Positions 28,283 through 38,172 of a DNA stretch of 64,000 nucleotides are shown here, one piece after another. The notes beneath the pieces were generated by a model. The model saw only the letters and a program-made list of their open reading frames with translations. It was not told the origin of the DNA and did no database searches. The first letter of the stretch is position 1. Every line of letters begins with the position of its first letter. The position numbers and the translations under genes were made by a program. Source of the stretch: Pseudomonas sp. RIT-PI-q (GTDB taxonomy: Bacteria > Pseudomonadota > Gammaproteobacteria > Pseudomonadales > Pseudomonadaceae); contig NZ_LHPC01000025.1 of NCBI RefSeq assembly GCF_001297125.1, positions 248,001 through 312,000 of the forward strand, in the 5' to 3' direction.

Positions 28283-28300
28283 GCTTCGAACAAATCCCCT

Positions 28301-28389
28301 GTGGGAGCGGGCTTGCTCGCGATAGCGGTAGATCTGTCAACTTCAATGTTGAATGTTAAGCCGCCTTCGCGAGCAAGCCCGCTCCCACA
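28301..28389. repeat. REPIN, GTGGGAGCGGGCTTGCTCGCGA type
   Basis: Inverted copies at 28301-28323 and 28367-28389, directly 3' of the DUF4870 gene. The spacer contains TCAACTTCAATGTTGAATG, itself partly self-complementary. Confidence 0.87.
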
Positions 28390-28407
28390 TTGCGATTTAA
28401 AACAAAT

Positions 28408-28437
28408 GCCCTGACTTGTCGGGGCTTTTGTTTTTTT
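28408..28437 (+). terminator. Terminator of the rph-DUF4870 transcript
   Basis: Stem GCCCTGA (28408-28414), loop CTTG, stem TCGGGGC (28419-28425), followed by TTTTGTTTTTTT. A good rho-independent terminator. Confidence 0.8.
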
Positions 28438-28750
28438 GCAATAGGACTTTTCTGAAACGCTATACAGCGGTCGCTATTTAAGTTGAATACTGAGTTCCTC
28501 AAAGTCTGCTTGTCTTCCTTACACTTCTAGTCACAACTGCACGGCTTCAGCACCTCCTATAGGCTTGGCAATAAGACTGTGTGGTTGATAAAGTTGCCCG
28601 GCGCAATATCTTTTAAGAAATATTTCGATACGTTCAGACCATTGACGGTCCCTGAATCTAATACCAATCAGTGTTGAGACGAATCAACCTGTTCAAGAGA
28701 CGTGCACAGGTAAAAAGTTCGCCTCTGAATGTATACCTAAGAATATCCCA
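28438..28750 (+). promoter_or_regulatory. AT-rich gltS upstream region
   Basis: About 310 bases without a gene, clearly richer in A and T than its surroundings. A possible promoter is TTGATA (28585-28590), 16 bases, TATCTT (28607-28612). This would give a leader of roughly 130 bases. I see no ribosome site of strength before the gltS ATG (GAATATCCCA only). No small reading frame, riboswitch or clear operator was recognised. Confidence 0.4.
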
Positions 28751-29956
28751 ATGCTTCAGCTCGATTTCTACGGAACACTTGTGGCCGCCTCTTTAGTGCT
28801 TTTACTCGGGCGCGGACTTGTTACACATGTCGGTTTTTTACGTGCCTATAATATTCCCGAGCCAGTAGCGGGCGGCCTGGTAGTTGCCCTGGGTCTATTG
28901 GCTTTGCGGGCCCTTGATATTGAAGTCCGATTTGATACTTCACTGCAGACGCCTTTGATGTTGGCGTTTTTTGCCACCATTGGCTTGAGTGCGGACTTCG
29001 CCAGCCTGAAGAAAGGCGGGCGCGTAGTGGGGGTTTTTGTGCTGGCGGTGACCGGGCTTCTGGTGGTCCAGAATGCCTTGGGCATAGGGCTCGCAAAGGC
29101 GTTGGGACTCGATCCTTTAATGGGACTGCTGACCGGCTCGATATCGTTGGCGGGCGGCCACGGAACAGGCGCTGCGTGGGGAGCGACGTTCAGTGAGAAG
29201 TTCGGTCTGGCTTCCGCCTCTGAACTGGCGATGGCCTCTGCGACGTTTGGCTTGGTGCTCGGCGGGTTGATTGGTGGTCCGGTCGCTCGCCTGCTCATCA
29301 AGCGTGTCCAGACACCTGGCTGCCAGCAGGAAAAGCCACGGCTGCCAAAGGGTTTTGAGCAGCCGAACAAAGAGCGCTCGATCACGCCATTTTCGTTTAT
29401 CGAGACACTTGCCCTGATCGCTGTCAGCTTGCTGGCAGGCTCTCTGCTAAATGGCTTGCTGCACGGAACCGCATTTGAGTTGCCGACGTTCGTTTGTGTG
29501 TTGTTCGTGGGTGTGGTTTTACGCAATGGACTTTCAGCGCTTGGCCTTTATCAGGTGTTTGAGCGTGAAGTCTCGGTGCTGGGGAATGTCAGCTTGTCGC
29601 TGTTTCTGGCGATCGCTTTGATGTCGCTCAAACTGTGGGATCTGGCCGCACTGGCGTTGCCATTCTTTATCATCCTGGCGGCGCAAACGTTGGTCATGGC
29701 GCTGTTTGCGATTTTTGTGACGTTCAGAATGATGGGCAGTAATTACGATGCGGCCGTGCTGGCGGCAGGACACTGCGGTTTTGGCCTGGGTGCCACACCA
29801 ACGGCCATCGCTAACATGCAAGCGGTGACGCAGCGCTACGGACCTTCGCAGATAGCGTTCCTGGTGGTGCCGATGGTGGGGGCGTTCTTCATCGACATCA
29901 TCAATGTCATCGTGATCAAGTTGTACCTTGCGCTGCCGTTTTTCGCCGCGGCTTGA
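28751..29956 (+). CDS. gltS: Sodium/glutamate symporter GltS
   Basis: A 401-residue inner-membrane carrier with about ten hydrophobic segments in two inverted halves. The paired hairpin motifs are present: TGSISLAGGHGTGAAWG near residue 130 and AAGHCGFGLGATPTAIANM near residue 340. GltS takes up glutamate with sodium. The gene splits the PAO1-like neighbourhood, as it lies between the DUF4870 gene and crc. It has a bidirectional terminator downstream. Confidence 0.92.
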   Translation: MLQLDFYGTLVAASLVLLLGRGLVTHVGFLRAYNIPEPVAGGLVVALGLLALRALDIEVRFDTSLQTPLMLAFFATIGLSADFASLKKGGRVVGVFVLAVTGLLVVQNALGIGLAKALGLDPLMGLLTGSISLAGGHGTGAAWGATFSEKFGLASASELAMASATFGLVLGGLIGGPVARLLIKRVQTPGCQQEKPRLPKGFEQPNKERSITPFSFIETLALIAVSLLAGSLLNGLLHGTAFELPTFVCVLFVGVVLRNGLSALGLYQVFEREVSVLGNVSLSLFLAIALMSLKLWDLAALALPFFIILAAQTLVMALFAIFVTFRMMGSNYDAAVLAAGHCGFGLGATPTAIANMQAVTQRYGPSQIAFLVVPMVGAFFIDIINVIVIKLYLALPFFAAA

Positions 29957-29982
29957 AGGTCTGATCACTGCTGAAGATCCAT

Positions 29983-30018
29983 AAAAAATGCCCGTATCTT
30001 GCGATACGGGCATTTTTT
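29983..30018. terminator. Bidirectional terminator between gltS and crc
   Basis: A 16-base perfect stem, AAAAAATGCCCGTATC (29983-29998), loop TTGC, and the reverse complement at 30003-30018. A-run on one side and T-run on the other let it end both convergent transcripts. Its core stem is shared with the terminator at 40736. Confidence 0.92.
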
Positions 30019-30047
30019 ACCGGCCAGTTTTCTCTCATCGAAAAAAC

Positions 30048-30827
30048 TTAGATGGTCAGCGTCCAGTCGTAGTCCACGATCAGCGGTGCGTGCTGCGAGA
30101 ACCGTGGCTGACGTGGCAAACGCGCGCTGCGTACAAAGCGGCGCAGGCCTGGGGTCAGCAGCTGGTAGTCGAAACGCCAACCGAGGTTGAGCATCTCCGC
30201 CTGTTCATTGTCCGGCCACCAGCTGTACTGGTCGCCTTCACGGCTGACTTCGCGCAGGGCGTCGACATAACCCATGTTGCCGACAATCTCGTCCATCCAG
30301 GCACGTTCAGGTGCCAGGAAGCCCGGGGATTGCTGGCTGTCGCGCCAGTTCTTGATATCCAGCTTCTGTTGCGCCACGTACAGCGAGCCACAATAAATGT
30401 ACTCGCGACGTTTGCGTCGCTGTTTATCCAGATAACGGGCGAAATCGTCCATTAGCTTGAACTTCTGGTTCAAATCTTCATCGCCGTTCTGCCCCGAAGG
30501 GAGCAGCAAGGTCGCGATGCTGACCTTGTCGAAATCGGCTTGCAGGTAGCGCCCGTAGCGGTCGGCTGTCTCGAAGCCGAGACCGCTGATGACTGCCTTC
30601 GGTTGCAGCCGCGAATACAAAGCCACGCCACCTTGGGCGGGTACTTCGGCTTCGCAGGCATAAAGGAAGTAGCCATCCAGTTGGAAAGCTGGATCGTCCA
30701 GTTCAAAGGCGGAGGCGCGGGTGTCCTGCAGGCAGATGACGTCGGCATTCTGTGCTTGCAGCCAACTGAGCAACCCTCGCTCCACTGCAGCCTGAATACC
30801 ATTGACGTTCACACTGATGATCCGCAT
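30048..30827 (-). CDS. crc: Crc, catabolite repression control protein
   Basis: A 259-residue member of the endonuclease/exonuclease/phosphatase fold. It matches Pseudomonas Crc closely: MRIISVNVNGIQAA at the start, ADRYGRYLQADFDKVSIATLL, YIYCGSLYVAQQK and QPRFSQHAPLIVDYDW at the end. The nuclease site is degenerate (GSLYVAQQ replaces the usual GDFN), and Crc acts with Hfq on A-rich mRNA sites rather than as a nuclease. I chose the start at 30827, which matches the family. It is divergent from pyrE, as in PAO1. Confidence 0.97.
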   Translation of the reverse strand: MRIISVNVNGIQAAVERGLLSWLQAQNADVICLQDTRASAFELDDPAFQLDGYFLYACEAEVPAQGGVALYSRLQPKAVISGLGFETADRYGRYLQADFDKVSIATLLLPSGQNGDEDLNQKFKLMDDFARYLDKQRRKRREYIYCGSLYVAQQKLDIKNWRDSQQSPGFLAPERAWMDEIVGNMGYVDALREVSREGDQYSWWPDNEQAEMLNLGWRFDYQLLTPGLRRFVRSARLPRQPRFSQHAPLIVDYDWTLTI

Positions 30828-30909
30828 AAATGGCCCCAAAAATCGCGTGCGTGTATGATACACGGCGTCAACCTAATTAGCTAAATCCGTGGTATTTGGG
30901 GTTTTTTTC

Positions 30910-31554
30910 ATGCAAGCGTATCAGCGCGATTTCATTCGTTTTGCCATCGATCGCGGCGTTTTGCGCTTCGGCGAGTTCACCCTGAAGTCCGGGCGTACCA
31001 GTCCTTACTTCTTCAATGCCGGCCTGTTCAACTCGGGTTCGGCCCTTGCGCAGCTGGGGCGTTTCTACGCGGCAGCCATCGTCGAGAGCGGCATTCCCTT
31101 CGACGTACTGTTCGGTCCAGCCTACAAAGGTATTCCGTTGGCGGCGACCACGGCAGTGGCCTTGGCCGAACATCACGCCCGTGATCTGCCATGGTGCTTC
31201 AACCGCAAGGAAGCCAAGGCTCACGGCGAAGGCGGCAGCCTGGTCGGCGCACCGTTGACCGGCGAGGTGCTGATCATCGACGACGTGATCACCGCTGGCA
31301 CCGCGATCCGCGAAGTGATGCAGATCATCGCTTCCCAGGATGGCGCCAAGGCTGCGGGCGTACTGATCGCCCTGAACCGTCAGGAGCGCGGCAACGGCGA
31401 GTTGTCGGCGATCCAGGAAGTGGAGCGTGACTTTGGCATTCCGGTGATCAGCATTGTTTCGCTGAACCAGGTGCTGGAATTTTTGGCCGACGACCCGCAG
31501 CTCAAGCAGCACCTGCCAGCCGTCGAAGCCTACCGCGCCCAGTTCGGCGTCTGA
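30910..31554 (+). CDS. pyrE: Orotate phosphoribosyltransferase
   Basis: A 214-residue enzyme that makes OMP from orotate and PRPP in pyrimidine synthesis. The PRPP loop is [14 protein letters not shown] near residue 118, and [14 protein letters not shown] and [13 protein letters not shown] are typical of PyrE. I used the ATG at 30910 ([11 protein letters not shown]). The upstream gap to crc is only 82 bases and contains TGTATGATACA, a palindrome that could be part of the pyrE promoter. A T-rich run lies just before the ATG. Confidence 0.97.
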   Translation: MQAYQRDFIRFAIDRGVLRFGEFTLKSGRTSPYFFNAGLFNSGSALAQLGRFYAAAIVESGIPFDVLFGPAYKGIPLAATTAVALAEHHARDLPWCFNRKEAKAHGEGGSLVGAPLTGEVLIIDDVITAGTAIREVMQIIASQDGAKAAGVLIALNRQERGNGELSAIQEVERDFGIPVISIVSLNQVLEFLADDPQLKQHLPAVEAYRAQFGV

Positions 31555-31565
31555 CACCGCAGACC

Positions 31566-31665
31566 TGTAGGAGCGAGCTTGCTCGCGAAAAACGTCAACG
31601 ATAACGCGGGGCACCTGATGCCCCGCGGTGTTCTGACGTCCATCGCGAGCAATCTCGCTCCTACA
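31566..31665. repeat. REPIN, TGTAGGAGCGAGCTTGCTCGCGA type
   Basis: Inverted copies at 31566-31588 and 31643-31665, one mismatch between them (AATCTCG in the right copy). Lies 12 bases past the pyrE stop, between convergent genes. Confidence 0.86.
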
Positions 31666-31678
31666 GAGATTGTGTGGG

Positions 31679-32062
31679 TCAGTGCAGTCTTCGCCATTTC
31701 CCGACCAGTCTTACTGCCAACCCCAGGTTGAACAGCGCAAACACCAGCAGTGCCAGGACGACTAACACGTACAGCGTTCGATCCACGTCGAAGTCCCATA
31801 GATCCAGTGTGCTGGTGCTCATGATCCTCACGGCGGCTGGCAAGTTGACGTAAAACAACGCCATGAAGGCGCACGTCAGCGGCACGGCGCAACCCAACAA
31901 AACCCCCAGCACTTTCCCCCGGCTGCGTTTTCTGGCCAGCGGACCTGATTGTTTTTCATCCAGCTCCAGTGCTTCATGCAACCTTGGCCAAGCCAGGTTG
32001 AACATGAAAGTGGTCAGGGTCAGCAGCAAGCCACTGACCGCCACAATGTCATTGAACGGCAT
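31679..32062 (-). CDS. Unknown three-helix membrane protein
   Basis: A 127-residue protein I do not recognise. Three membrane segments are visible: VSGLLLTLTTFMFNLAW (about residues 8-25), VLGVLLGCAVPLTCAFMALFY (about 51-71) and LYVLVVLALLVFALFNLGLAV (about 97-117). A basic, charged loop (LARKRSRGK) separates the first two. It overlaps the end of the preceding gene by 14 bases and is the third gene of a three-gene unit. Gene order suggests a membrane partner for the soluble protein encoded next to it. Confidence 0.7.
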   Translation of the reverse strand: MPFNDIVAVSGLLLTLTTFMFNLAWPRLHEALELDEKQSGPLARKRSRGKVLGVLLGCAVPLTCAFMALFYVNLPAAVRIMSTSTLDLWDFDVDRTLYVLVVLALLVFALFNLGLAVRLVGKWRRLH

Positions 32063-32621
32063 CGATCCCCAATGTTGCGCACAACAGGTCGTGGGAGTCT
32101 TCGCTGATTTCGAACTGCCCGGCGCTACCCTTGCGCTTGGTGATGGGTTTGAAGGTCGGCTGGTTTTGCGTGATCAGCATGTTCAGTTCATCGCGGATCA
32201 CGTCTGAAGTGATCACTACCAGATAAACCGTCTGCGCATGTTCTGCCGTCTCGATCACGGCCCTCATGCTGTGCTGAAGGATGTCGTCGAGTTGATTGCG
32301 AAACCGTGAAACCGTGTTTTTCAGCAAGGTTTTGCTCTGGCTCTGAGTCAGCTGGAAAATCGTCGATATCTGCGACTCGGTCGGCAATGTCTGTCCGAAG
32401 TAGCTTTGAATCAGATACAGCAAACGATCCTGCTTGGCCTCATCGGCCCTGCTGGGCATGCCACCTTCGACCAGCATCTTCAGGTATTCGGTCAGGCTTG
32501 CCTTGGCTATCCGCTGCAGGGCGTGGGCGATTTCGCCGTCGCAAATCCTCAAGGTTTTTTTGACCGGCTCCTTTTGCTCGAGGTCGAAGGCCTGGGCGTC
32601 GATCGTGAACGAGATCAGCAT
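32049..32621 (-). CDS. Unknown 190-aa protein with a helix-turn-helix-like segment
   Basis: A 190-residue soluble protein of unknown family. The centre contains LPTESQISTIFQLTQSQSKT, which reads like a helix-turn-helix (about residues 80-105). A following helix has the heptad-like pattern LLKNTVSRFRNQLDDIL. The C-terminal part is a possible alpha/beta unit (TVYLVVITSDVIRDELNMLI). Base composition is lower in G and C than the flanking pyrE and argB, which hints at transfer. A strong ribosome site, GGGGGA, precedes the ATG. It is probably in one operon with the zinc-ribbon gene upstream and the membrane gene downstream. Confidence 0.7.
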   Translation of the reverse strand: MLISFTIDAQAFDLEQKEPVKKTLRICDGEIAHALQRIAKASLTEYLKMLVEGGMPSRADEAKQDRLLYLIQSYFGQTLPTESQISTIFQLTQSQSKTLLKNTVSRFRNQLDDILQHSMRAVIETAEHAQTVYLVVITSDVIRDELNMLITQNQPTFKPITKRKGSAGQFEISEDSHDLLCATLGIDAVQ

Positions 32622-32637
32622 GTTCAGTCCCCCGTGG

Positions 32638-32850
32638 TCACTTGGAAGGCTCGTTTGGGTACGGATCTGCCTCGGCGTCGCCTTGGCCGGTCAGGATCTT
32701 CCAGCCATTGAGCACGTGCGTGCTTGGTTTGAAGTCAGGGCATGGCGGAAGCGAAGTCTTTGACTGATTGCTGTATTCGCGCCCGCAGTCTGCGCACTCA
32801 TAGGTGCCTGCTGAAACATCACTGCCGTAGGGAACGTGGTTTTTTTGCAT
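32638..32850 (-). CDS. Small zinc-ribbon-like protein (70 aa)
   Basis: A 70-residue protein with a rubredoxin/zinc-ribbon pattern: CADCG with cysteines 19 and 22, then LPPCPDF with cysteine 37. The fourth cysteine expected two residues further on is replaced by Asp-Phe, so metal binding may use another ligand or be lost. AGGAG lies 10 bases before the ATG. It is the first gene of the three-gene unknown unit. I know of no function for close relatives. Confidence 0.68.
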   Translation of the reverse strand: MQKNHVPYGSDVSAGTYECADCGREYSNQSKTSLPPCPDFKPSTHVLNGWKILTGQGDAEADPYPNEPSK

Positions 32851-32952
32851 GGGGAAGATCTCCTGTGGATTCAGGGAAGATCCTATGCAGATTGTTTCTT
32901 TTGCGATGTCGGACGTTTCGCTTACTTAAGTCGGACAATTCCTGCAGGCATA

Positions 32953-33038
32953 AAAAAGATCGCAGACTTCGTCAGCTCCTACAGGAATTTCGTACATCCG
33001 AAAAATCCTGTAGACGCCGCCGAAGGCTGCGATCTTTT
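32953..33038. repeat. Degenerate REPIN, GCTGCGATCTTTT type
   Basis: An imperfect inverted pair (AAAAGATCGCAGACTTCGTCAG at 32955-32976, and its relative at 33017-33038) between the zinc-ribbon gene and argB. The arms differ at several positions. The family is that of the pairs at 35599 and 44308. Most of the 200-base gap is this element plus the promoter side of the zinc-ribbon gene. Confidence 0.7.
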
Positions 33039-33050
33039 GAGGTGTTTGAA

Positions 33051-33956
<906 letters not shown>

Positions 33957-33981
33957 TCAGGGCTCCGGGTGCTTCAGAAGA

Positions 33982-35379
33982 TCAAAACGGTAATTGGAGA
34001 TCAGGGGCAACACGCTTCAACTGGACTTTGAACACGTCCTTGATGCGCTGCAATTCAGCCTCGTCATCGGCCTCGAAACGCAGCACCAGCACCGGTGTGG
34101 TGTTGGACGCGCGCACCAGGCCCCAGCCTTTGGCGTAGTCGACTCGCACGCCGTCAATGGTGGTCAGGTCGGCGCCTTCGCCCCACTTCGCGTCGTGCAG
34201 AGCATCAATGATGCTGAATTTGCTCTCTTCGGTCACATGGATATTGATTTCCGGCGTAGAAATATCGTTCGGGAAGGTCGCAAACAGCTCTTCCGCAGTG
34301 GATTTTTCCTTGCTGAGGATCTCCAGCAGACGCGCGGCACTGTAAATGCCGTCGTCGAAACCGAACCAGCGCTCCTTGAAGAAGATGTGCCCGCTCATTT
34401 CGCCAGCCAACAGGGCGCCGGTTTGTTTCATTTTCTTTTTGATCAACGAGTGACCAGTCTTCCACATGAGCGGGCGACCGCCGTACTCCTTGATCAGTGG
34501 CGTCAGGCGACGGGTGCATTTGACGTCGAAAATGATTTCCGCGTCAGCGTTGCGCGCCAGCACGTCGCGGGCGAACAGCATCAGCAGGCGATCGGGGTAG
34601 ACGATGCTGCCGGTGTTGGTCACCACGCCCACGCGATCGCCGTCGCCATCGAAAGCCAGGCCAATGTCGGCGTTGGTTTCCTTGACCTTGGCGATCAGGT
34701 CGACGAGGTTTTCAGGCTTGCCCGGATCCGGATGGTGGTTCGGGAAGTTGCCGTCGACGTCGCAGAACAGCGGGATGACTTCGCAGTTCAGCGCTTCGAT
34801 CAGTTGCGGAGCGATCACGCCAGCGGCACCGTTACCGCAGTCGACCACGACTTTCAGGCGGCGGGCCAGTTTGATGTCCTGGACGATTTCGGTGTTGTAG
34901 CGATCGAGAATCTCGACCTGGGTGATGCTGCCCTTGCCGCTGCTCAGGTTGTTGGTCTTGAGGCGGTCGTGCAGGGCCTGGATCTGTTCGTTGGCCAGCG
35001 TGTCGCCCGCGATAACGATTTTGAAGCCGTTGTAGTTCGACGGGTTGTGGCTGCCGGTGAGCATCACCCCGGATTTGCCGGCCAATACGTTGGCGGCGTA
35101 GTACAGCGCCGGCGTTGGCACCAGGCCGACGTCGCTGACGTGGCAACCGCTGTCAGCCAGGCCTTTGATCAATTGCTCCACCAGCTCGGGGCCGGACAGA
35201 CGACCGTCGCGGCCGACGGAAACGTTCGGTTCATCCTGGGCCAGGCTCTGGGCACCGATGGCACGACCGAGCCAATAAGCGGTTTCAGCGTTCAAGAATT
35301 CCGGGACGGTGCCACGAATGTCGTAGGCGCGGAAGATGCTGTCGGGGAACTTGGGTGGGACTTGGGCTGGGTTGCTCAT
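33982..35379 (-). CDS. algC: AlgC, phosphomannomutase/phosphoglucomutase
   Basis: A 465-residue alpha-D-phosphohexomutase that interconverts mannose-6-P/mannose-1-P and glucose-6-P/glucose-1-P, supplying LPS, alginate and other polysaccharides. The catalytic phosphoserine is S110 in TGSHNP. The metal loop is DGDGDR (FDGDGDRVGVV), the sugar loop GEMSGH and the phosphate loop is near RASNTTPVLVLR. Length and order next to argB and dut match PAO1. Confidence 0.97.
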   Translation of the reverse strand: MSNPAQVPPKFPDSIFRAYDIRGTVPEFLNAETAYWLGRAIGAQSLAQDEPNVSVGRDGRLSGPELVEQLIKGLADSGCHVSDVGLVPTPALYYAANVLAGKSGVMLTGSHNPSNYNGFKIVIAGDTLANEQIQALHDRLKTNNLSSGKGSITQVEILDRYNTEIVQDIKLARRLKVVVDCGNGAAGVIAPQLIEALNCEVIPLFCDVDGNFPNHHPDPGKPENLVDLIAKVKETNADIGLAFDGDGDRVGVVTNTGSIVYPDRLLMLFARDVLARNADAEIIFDVKCTRRLTPLIKEYGGRPLMWKTGHSLIKKKMKQTGALLAGEMSGHIFFKERWFGFDDGIYSAARLLEILSKEKSTAEELFATFPNDISTPEINIHVTEESKFSIIDALHDAKWGEGADLTTIDGVRVDYAKGWGLVRASNTTPVLVLRFEADDEAELQRIKDVFKVQLKRVAPDLQLPF

Positions 35380-35598
35380 TACTGGAAATGCTCCATCTCG
35401 AAGGTGGCTGGACCTGCTGGCGAAGAACTCGCCGACCGGCTCAAACTGAAGGGTATGACGGCTTTTTCCACTGAGAGTTCGTGGTGTGTAAAGGCCATGC
35501 CACCAGCGTTTGCATGGGAATGATCGGCCAATGCCTTGATTTTTGGCGGTAAACCTTCCAGATGAACTTTATAAATTGTGGCGGGGGGGGTGGCCTTG
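35380..35598. other. Gap between dut hairpin and algC start
   Basis: About 220 bases that must contain the algC promoter, since algC reads leftward from 35379. No consensus promoter or AlgR-like site was recognised with confidence. An eight-G run occurs at 35583-35590. No real reading frame is supported here. Confidence 0.4.
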
Positions 35599-35677
35599 TG
35601 TAGGAGCTGCCGAAGGCTGCGATCTCTTGATTTTCGTTTTTAAGATCAAGAGATCGCAGCCTTCGGCAGCTCCTACA
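35599..35677. repeat. Perfect 33-base inverted repeat after dut
   Basis: Arms at 35599-35631 and 35645-35677 are exact reverse complements, with a 13-base loop rich in T. The arm starts with the REP head TGTAGGAGCTGCC and continues as GAAGGCTGCGATCTCTTGAT. It begins four bases past the dut stop, so it can serve as its terminator or 3' stabiliser. Confidence 0.92.
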
Positions 35678-35681
35678 TGGA

Positions 35682-36137
35682 TCAATGGCTGCCGGAATGC
35701 CCAAAGCCGCCCGCACCGCGCTCGGTTTCAACGAACTCTTCGACCATCTCGAAGTGCGCTTGAACCACTGGCACCAACACCAGCTGAGCCAGGCGCTCGC
35801 CGACCACCATGTTGAAGTCGGTTTGCCCACGGTTCCAGCACGACACCATCAGCGGACCCTGATAATCGGAGTCGATCAAACCGACCAGATTGCCCAGCAC
35901 GATACCGTGCTTATGGCCCAGGCCGGAGCGTGGCAGGATCAACGCGGCCAAACCTGGGTCGCCGATGTAGACAGACAGGCCGGTCGGGATCAGCACGGTT
36001 TCACCTGGCTTGATCACGGTGTCTTTTTCCAGCATGGCGCGCAGGTCGAGGCCGGCGGAGCCTGGGGTGGCGTACTGCGGCAGCGGGAATTCTGTACCGA
36101 TGCGAGGGTCGAGGATTTTGGCTTGCAAAGCGTGCAT
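35682..36137 (-). CDS. dut: dUTP pyrophosphatase
   Basis: A 151-residue homotrimeric dUTPase. The five family motifs appear: [42 protein letters not shown] and the C-terminal [10 protein letters not shown]. It keeps uracil out of DNA and makes dUMP. It starts 5 bases after coaBC, and the pair coaBC-dut is an old, conserved arrangement. Confidence 0.97.
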   Translation of the reverse strand: MHALQAKILDPRIGTEFPLPQYATPGSAGLDLRAMLEKDTVIKPGETVLIPTGLSVYIGDPGLAALILPRSGLGHKHGIVLGNLVGLIDSDYQGPLMVSCWNRGQTDFNMVVGERLAQLVLVPVVQAHFEMVEEFVETERGAGGFGHSGSH

Positions 36138-36142
36138 GTAAA

Positions 36143-37351
36143 TTAAACCTGGTTCAGACGTTCGGCGATAAAAGTGATCAGCTGGCGAGCGATTTTGCTC
36201 TTGCTGGTCTGGGCGAAAAGTGTGGCGTGGAGCTCACGGTCGATCACGCTGCAGGCGTTTTCTTCGCTGTTGAAGCCAATACTCGGGTTGGCGACGTCGT
36301 TGGCGACGATCAAATCGAGGTTCTTGTCTTTCAACTTGCGCGCAGCGTAATCGAGCAGGTGTTCGGTTTCGGCAGCGAAACCAACACTGAACGGACGGTC
36401 GGGGCGCGTGGCGATGGTGGCCAGGATGTCTGGGTTACGCACCATTTGTAGTAACAAGCCGTCGCCGTTCGTAGGGTCTTTCTTGAGTTTTTGTGGGGCG
36501 ACGACTTCCGGGCGGTAGTCTGCGACGGCTGCCGAGGCGATAAACAGATCGCAAGGGATCGCGGCTTCACATGCGGCGAGCATGTCGCGGGCGCTGACCA
36601 CGTCGATGCGGGTGACGCGATCCGGCGTCGGCAGGTGCACCGGGCCGGTGATCAGGGTCACACGGGCGCCGGCTTCCACGGCGGCTTCGGCCAGGGCAAA
36701 GCCCATTTTGCCGGAGCTGTGGTTGGTGATGTAGCGCACCGGGTCGATGTTTTCCTGGGTCGGGCCCGCCGTGATCAGCACGTGTTTACCGGTCAGCGCC
36801 TGGCGCTGGAAGCAGTCGGCCGCGCACTGGGCGAGGTCGGTGGCTTCAAGCATGCGACCCAGGCCGACGTCGCCGCAGGCCTGGCTGCCGGAGGCCGGGC
36901 CGAAGGCTTTGATGTCGCGGCTTTCGAGGGTTTGCAGGTTGGCTTGGGTCGCCGGGTCGCGCCACATGGCCTGGTTCATCGCCGGGGCAACGGCGACCAC
37001 GGCGTCGGTGGCCAGCACCAAGGTGGTCAACAGGTCGTCGGCAATGCCTTGGGCCAGACGGGCGATCAGGTCCGCGGTGGCGGGGGCGATCAGCACCAGG
37101 TCGGCCCATTTGGCCAGCTCGATGTGGCCCATGGCGGCTTCAGCCGCGGGGTCCAGCAAGTCGAGGTGGACCGGGTGCCCGGACAGCGCCTGCATGGTCA
37201 GCGGAGTGATGAACTCGGCGCCGCCACGGGTCATGACCACGCGCACTTCGGCGCCCTGGTCCATCAGACGGCGAACCAGATCGGCGCTTTTGTAGGCAGC
37301 AATGCCGCCGCCGACGCCCAGAACGATGCGTTTCCGATACAGCCGCTGCAT
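36143..37351 (-). CDS. coaBC: CoaBC (Dfp), phosphopantothenoylcysteine synthetase/decarboxylase
   Basis: A 402-residue bifunctional flavoenzyme of coenzyme A synthesis. The N-terminal CoaC half has the flavin-binding GGGIAAYKS and the catalytic histidine region, with PAMNQAMW. The C-terminal CoaB half starts near residue 190 ([27 protein letters not shown]). I chose the start at 37351 ([15 protein letters not shown]), preceded by AAAGGCAGACCT. An upstream ATG in the same frame adds four residues. It is divergent from radC. Confidence 0.95.
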   Translation of the reverse strand: MQRLYRKRIVLGVGGGIAAYKSADLVRRLMDQGAEVRVVMTRGGAEFITPLTMQALSGHPVHLDLLDPAAEAAMGHIELAKWADLVLIAPATADLIARLAQGIADDLLTTLVLATDAVVAVAPAMNQAMWRDPATQANLQTLESRDIKAFGPASGSQACGDVGLGRMLEATDLAQCAADCFQRQALTGKHVLITAGPTQENIDPVRYITNHSSGKMGFALAEAAVEAGARVTLITGPVHLPTPDRVTRIDVVSARDMLAACEAAIPCDLFIASAAVADYRPEVVAPQKLKKDPTNGDGLLLQMVRNPDILATIATRPDRPFSVGFAAETEHLLDYAARKLKDKNLDLIVANDVANPSIGFNSEENACSVIDRELHATLFAQTSKSKIARQLITFIAERLNQV

Positions 37352-37487
37352 AGGTCTGCCTTTCATTTCGTTGATGACTGCGTGGCGATACCCCCTCCCC
37401 AGGGATGAAATCGCCCGCAAAAAAGATGGGCTACGATATCACAGCGACCGCTACGGAACAGCGGCGCCCATATTCCAGGGAGGTGCT

Positions 37488-38162
37488 ATGAGTATTCGTG
37501 ATTGGCCGGCGGCTGAGCGGCCGCGGGAAAAGCTTCTTGAGCAGGGACCGGCGAGTCTGTCCGACGCCGAGTTGCTGGCAATCTTTCTACGAACCGGTGT
37601 AGCCGGCAAAAGCGCGGTGGACCTGGCGCGACACCTGCTGCATCAATTCGGCAGCCTGCGCACGTTGCTGGAGGCTGACCAGCTAACGTTCAGTAAGCAG
37701 TTGGGACTAGGGCCGGCAAAATTTGCCCAGTTGCAGGCCGTGCTGGAAATGGCTCGGCGCCATCTGGCCGAGCGGTTGCGGCGTGATTCAGTGATGGAGA
37801 GCCCGCTGGCGGTGCGCGACTACCTGAAAGCGATGCTGCGACACGAGCCGCATGAGGTCTTCGGTTGTCTGTTTCTGGACTCCAAGCATCGGGTGCTGGC
37901 GTTTGAAACGCTGTTTCGCGGCTCCATCGACAGCACCAGCGTGTATCCGCGGCAGGTGGTCAAACGCGCCTTGGCCCACAACGCCGCAGCGCTGATCCTC
38001 TGCCACAACCATCCGTCCGGCAACACCGACCCCAGTCAGGCCGACCGAATGCTGACCAAGCGCCTGCAAGAGGCGCTGGACCTGATCGATGTGCGGGTGC
38101 TCGACCATTTCATCGTTGGGGACGGTGACCCACTGTCCATGGCCGAGTACGGGTGGATGTAA
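37488..38162 (+). CDS. radC: RadC-family JAB-domain protein
   Basis: A 224-residue RadC/YicR protein. A helix-hairpin-helix-like N-terminus is followed by a JAB/MPN metalloprotease fold. The metal motif [14 protein letters not shown] is at residues 173-186 (histidines 173 and 175, aspartate 186). The name comes from an old repair gene, but the enzyme's role in repair is doubtful. I chose the ATG at 37488 after CAGGGAGG. Confidence 0.93.
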   Translation: MSIRDWPAAERPREKLLEQGPASLSDAELLAIFLRTGVAGKSAVDLARHLLHQFGSLRTLLEADQLTFSKQLGLGPAKFAQLQAVLEMARRHLAERLRRDSVMESPLAVRDYLKAMLRHEPHEVFGCLFLDSKHRVLAFETLFRGSIDSTSVYPRQVVKRALAHNAAALILCHNHPSGNTDPSQADRMLTKRLQEALDLIDVRVLDHFIVGDGDPLSMAEYGWM

Positions 38163-38172
38163 CTCAAAACTC

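Noticed and set aside
35583..35590. Eight-G run as a slippage site
   Set aside because: It lies in an intergenic region and not in a gene or an evident promoter spacer.
35441..35830. Minus-strand open frame of 129 codons across dut and its hairpin
   Set aside because: It overlaps dut in another frame and includes the REP arms; no resemblance to a protein.
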